A stretch of 8,926 nucleotides of DNA, taken from NCBI GenBank assembly GCA_030536195.1, contig JAUNQL010000022.1, positions 2,313-11,238 of the forward strand, written 5' to 3'. Below are positions 6,356-8,926 of this stretch, piece by piece. A model generated the notes under the pieces. The model was not told the DNA's origin and ran no database searches. It saw only the letters and a program-made list of their open reading frames with translations. Source of the stretch: Clostridia bacterium. Its GTDB lineage: Bacteria > Bacillota > Clostridia > Oscillospirales > Acutalibacteraceae. Position 1 is the stretch's first letter; each line of letters opens with the position of its first letter. The translations under genes were made by a program, and so were the position numbers.

Positions 6356-7258
6356 CTATTTTAAAAACTCTGCCAAATCCCAGTGCTCAAAATCCGGGAT
6401 GAAACTCTCGGCGGCAGCGGCGCCCTCCTGGACGAACGCATTGGTGATGCCGAGGTCGACGGCAAAGTCAACGACCGCATCATACTCGTCATCGGTCAGC
6501 ATTCGATCAAGCTCGGGGTAGCGCGAAAGCTGCGCCGACAGTGGAGTGTACTGATTCATTATACTTATATATATGTCATCACCGTATATGCCAAAGAGGT
6601 AATCGATGACAGCTTTCGAGTCATCGACACAACCTGGCAGGATGAGGTGGCGAACCACGACGCCCTTTTTGAGCATGCCGTCCTCATCAAAAACTGGCGT
6701 GCCAACCTGTGAGAACATCTCGGCAATAGCCTCGCTTGCAACCTCAAAATAGTCAGGCGCGCTCGAATACTTGCCTGCGATTTTACCACTTACATATTTA
6801 AAATCTGGGAGATAGATATCAACCAAACCATCAAGCATCTTGAGTGTCTCAACGCTCTCGTATCCACTTGAATTATATACAACTGGGATGTTAAGTCCAC
6901 TCGCCTTCGCCGCTTTCAAGGCATCGACAACTCCTGGCACGAAATGCGTGGCAGTGACGAGGTTGATGTTGTGCGCGCCCATCTCCTCGAGTTTTAAGAA
7001 GATGCGCGAGAGCTCATCAACCGCCACAGGCACGCCATTGGTGCCGTCCGCAATATTGTGATTCTGACAGAATACACAATGGAGCGGACAGCCTGTGAAA
7101 AAGACCGTGCCAGAGCCGCGCTCACCCGAAATCGGCGGCTCCTCCCACATATGCAAAGAGGCCCTTGCAATGCGGATAACATTAAGTTCTCCGCATACAC
7201 CGGCCTCTTGAATTCTTTGAGCTTTGCAATGCCTTGGGCACAAATTGCAACTTTGCAT
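6356..7258 (-). CDS. PflX-like radical SAM protein (pyruvate formate-lyase-activating-enzyme-like)
   Basis: The 300-residue protein carries the radical SAM motif CPLHCVFC (C57, C61, C64) that binds the SAM-cleaving [4Fe-4S] cluster. The N-terminus has four more cysteines (C4, C7, C11, C22: CNLCPRHC and later VCGE) that could hold a second metal site. LHMWEEPPISG (35-45), GSGTVFF, YNSSGY (128-133), YLPDFKY (149-155), RHLILPG (203-209) and IMNQYTPL (233-240) are typical of the PflX-like group (COG1313), usually about 300 aa, so it appears full length. Members are named after the glycyl-radical-enzyme activases, but their substrate is not established; no glycyl radical enzyme is in the window. 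The ATG lies 3 nt after the acyltransferase stop, with AAGGAAG embedded in that gene's last codons and 8 nt upstream, so it is the last gene of its operon. Oxygen sensitivity fits an anaerobe. Confidence 0.88.
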   Translation of the reverse strand: MQSCNLCPRHCKAQRIQEAGVCGELNVIRIARASLHMWEEPPISGERGSGTVFFTGCPLHCVFCQNHNIADGTNGVPVAVDELSRIFLKLEEMGAHNINLVTATHFVPGVVDALKAAKASGLNIPVVYNSSGYESVETLKMLDGLVDIYLPDFKYVSGKIAGKYSSAPDYFEVASEAIAEMFSQVGTPVFDEDGMLKKGVVVRHLILPGCVDDSKAVIDYLFGIYGDDIYISIMNQYTPLSAQLSRYPELDRMLTDDEYDAVVDFAVDLGITNAFVQEGAAAAESFIPDFEHWDLAEFLK

Positions 7259-7261
7259 CAG

Positions 7262-8275
7262 TTAATCTTCCTTTAAAAGCTTTGTATATTTTACTTTCAT
7301 CAGTGCATTGAAAGGCTTGTTTAAAATTGGAACCGACAAAACCAGCGCTAAAACTACCGCTGACAAAAGGAAGACGATTGGTCCATACACCGGTCCAAGG
7401 TTTGTCATTATGAGAGCACCAAATCCCACATCCATCAAAATGTAGAGGATTGGTCTGTGGATGAAATAGATAGGAAGTGTAGATGCTCCGATATATGAAA
7501 GCTTGTTTTCCTTGTTTGGCAAGATGCACACTATCGCACATGAAATACACATGGATAAAACATACCAAACAGCACGATATAATGCACCAAGTGCTGGGTT
7601 TGCAAGTTGCGAATATGGATTTCTCGCAACAAGTATTGGTCTAAATTGATAGAGTGCCTCTCTTGCAAAGAAACTAAGCAAAACAAGTGCAACCAATATG
7701 CATACAGACACAGCTTTTTGCCATGGTGCACGTGTCTTCTCTACTATCGCATTCGGATCCATGTAAAATCCCAAGAGGAACATAGGATAGAAAACAATTA
7801 TCCTCGAAAGGCAAAGTACATCGCCTATCTTGTCGCTGTAACCGACTACTAGCGCAAGAATGATTGAAACGCTAATCAAAACCGTTGGTTTAACAAAACG
7901 GAAACAATAGGTCATACAAATCCAAGCGGCCATAGCAAGCATATACCATGGTATGCCGGATTCAGACCAAATTGTAAATGTTGCATTGTGGCCAAATGAT
8001 ATTCTCTCAATGAATATTATAAGTTTCAATGCCACATAGAGGATTAGGTATGTGATAACCTTGTTAATCTTGAGCTTGTTATCTTTATAAGAGGACTTGG
8101 CAAAAAGTCCTGATACAAAGATGAAAAGTGGCATATGGAAAGAGTAGATAATGCAAAACATGCTCTGCATTATCTCGTTTGAGCCCGTGTACTGTGTCAC
8201 AAAGTGACCCATTACTACACAGACTATGAGCAACGCTTTTACGTTGTCCCAAAGATATACGCGTTCCTTACCCAT
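7262..8275 (-). CDS. Acyltransferase family 3 membrane protein (sugar/glycan O-acetyltransferase-like)
   Basis: The 337-residue protein has about ten hydrophobic helices. The N-terminal pattern WDNVKALLIVCVVMGHF (9-25), with the probable catalytic H24, and YSFHMPLFIFVSGLF (44-58) identify the acyltransferase-3 superfamily, closest in style to fucose-4-O-acetylase-like proteins (COG3594). WYML (110-113) and YFIHRPI (270-276) also fit. Such enzymes move acetyl or other acyl groups across the membrane onto sugars of exopolysaccharide, teichoic acid or glycolipid; the acceptor here is unknown. Length is normal for the stand-alone form. GGGAG about 6 nt before the ATG supports the start; only 3 nt separate it from the upstream kinase stop (TAATAAATG). 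Co-transcription with a hybrid kinase and a radical SAM gene is likely, but gives no clear pathway. Confidence 0.85.
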   Translation of the reverse strand: MGKERVYLWDNVKALLIVCVVMGHFVTQYTGSNEIMQSMFCIIYSFHMPLFIFVSGLFAKSSYKDNKLKINKVITYLILYVALKLIIFIERISFGHNATFTIWSESGIPWYMLAMAAWICMTYCFRFVKPTVLISVSIILALVVGYSDKIGDVLCLSRIIVFYPMFLLGFYMDPNAIVEKTRAPWQKAVSVCILVALVLLSFFAREALYQFRPILVARNPYSQLANPALGALYRAVWYVLSMCISCAIVCILPNKENKLSYIGASTLPIYFIHRPILYILMDVGFGALIMTNLGPVYGPIVFLLSAVVLALVLSVPILNKPFNALMKVKYTKLLKED

Positions 8276-8278
8276 TTA

Positions 8279-8926
8279 TTACTCCCATATTGCATACTGC
8301 TGAAGTGTCCTCTTGAGGACATCTATACTGATAGGCTTTGCTACGTGAGCATTCATGCCTACCTCAAATGCCTTCTCCTTGTCCTCTGCAAATGCGTTCG
8401 CTGTCATAGCAATAATTGGAACATTTGCAAGATCCTTGTTAAGGAGCGAACGGATAGCGGCAGTCGCCTCATATCCACCCATCTTAGGCATCTGAACATC
8501 CATAAGGATTGCCTTGTACTTACCTGGCGCAGATGTCTTGTGCATCTCAAGTGCCTCCATACCGTTGCAAGCAAAGTCAGCTGTTACACCGAGCTCGGTT
8601 AGGAACTCTGCAACGATTTCACGGTTGAGTTCATTGTCCTCTGCAACCAGTACATGGATGCCACTAATGTCACGTTTTTCAATTTCGCGATAACTGATAG
8701 TTTCCGCATTTTCCTCATTATTGCACTTCTTGAGTGGCAAGATGATGGTCGTTGTTGTACCAACGCCCTTCTTGCTCTTGACGTCAATCGTGCCCTTGAA
8801 GAGGTCAATCATTCGCTTGGTGATAGACATGCCAAGGCCAGTGCCCTCAATGCCACTGTCTGTTGCAGTTTCCTCTCTCGCAAATGGTTCAAAGATTTCA
8901 GCGAGGAACTCCTCGCTCATGCCGAC
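8279..8926 (-). CDS. Second hybrid histidine kinase, C-terminal part (5' end outside window)
   Basis: The frame is open to the right edge and gives the last 215 residues. Counting from the first complete codon at the edge, it opens with VGM, the end of a DNGVGM-type D-box. F-box IFEPFARE (11-18) and G2 box GTGLGMSITKRM (28-39) follow, so the visible part starts inside the HATPase domain. A short linker with acidic and polar residues leads to a receiver (about 89-210) with E96/D97, phospho-acceptor D143 (LMDVQMP), T175 and K197. The usual MDGYEA is MGGYEA, an Asp-to-Gly change beside the active site. No HPt follows before the stop. It starts the visible operon with the acyltransferase (3-nt gap). 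Sensor and HisKA domains lie outside the window, so membrane location and signal are unknown. Confidence 0.9.
   Translation of the reverse strand, partial: VGMSEEFLAEIFEPFAREETATDSGIEGTGLGMSITKRMIDLFKGTIDVKSKKGVGTTTTIILPLKKCNNEENAETISYREIEKRDISGIHVLVAEDNELNREIVAEFLTELGVTADFACNGMEALEMHKTSAPGKYKAILMDVQMPKMGGYEATAAIRSLLNKDLANVPIIAMTANAFAEDKEKAFEVGMNAHVAKPISIDVLKRTLQQYAIWE

Noticed and set aside
7182..7568. 128-codon minus-strand frame overlapping the end of the acyltransferase and start of the radical SAM gene
   Set aside because: It is in a different frame from two recognisable proteins and has no domain resemblance. A frameshift fusion was considered, but both genes have intact ends and starts.
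8204..8602. 132-codon plus-strand frame crossing the acyltransferase/kinase junction
   Set aside because: It is antisense to two well-supported genes, with composition rich in Cys, His and Leu typical of spurious frames.
1..8926. Search by eye for CRISPR repeats, insertion-sequence ends, tRNA/rRNA genes and phage genes
   Set aside because: No regularly spaced repeats, transposase motifs or RNA gene signatures were seen; coding density is high and gene order looks like ordinary chromosome.

Overview
The window looks like chromosomal DNA of a Gram-positive anaerobe of the Bacillota, most likely a Lachnospiraceae-type Clostridium. This rests on strong AAGGAGG-like ribosome-binding sites, a TTG start, very AT-rich intergenic DNA against moderate-GC genes, hybrid histidine kinases with Clostridia-style H-boxes (MSHDLRTPM), and an anaerobic PflX-like radical SAM protein. 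The family-level placement is an inference.

There are three gene blocks. (1) 1-4260, minus strand: a hybrid histidine kinase with a Cache-like extracytoplasmic sensor, then an ABC-2 exporter ATPase (TTG start), a 12-helix permease and the start of a small basic protein cut by the left edge. Gaps of 18, 1 and 27 nt suggest one operon. (2) 4421-6306, plus strand, divergent from block 1 across a 160-bp AT-rich promoter region: a REC-HD-GYP c-di-GMP phosphodiesterase with a PAS-like C-terminal extension, and a stand-alone HPt protein overlapping it by one base. A strong terminator that can work in both directions follows. (3) 6356-8926, minus strand, convergent on block 2: a second hybrid kinase (5' end beyond the right edge), an acyltransferase-3 membrane protein and a PflX-like radical SAM protein, with gaps of only 3 nt.

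The main biological idea is that the parts of a multistep phosphorelay lie side by side on separate polypeptides: kinase His, kinase receiver Asp, stand-alone HPt His, and the receiver Asp of a c-di-GMP phosphodiesterase. The kinase has no HPt of its own and the HPt is coupled to the phosphodiesterase, so the predicted flow is kinase H196 -> D494 -> HPt H60 -> HD-GYP D60. The kinase also shares an operon with an ABC exporter. The second hybrid kinase, about 4 kb away, ends in a similar receiver and could feed the same HPt.

No tRNA, rRNA, CRISPR array, insertion sequence or phage gene was seen. No stretch longer than 300 bp lacks a gene.
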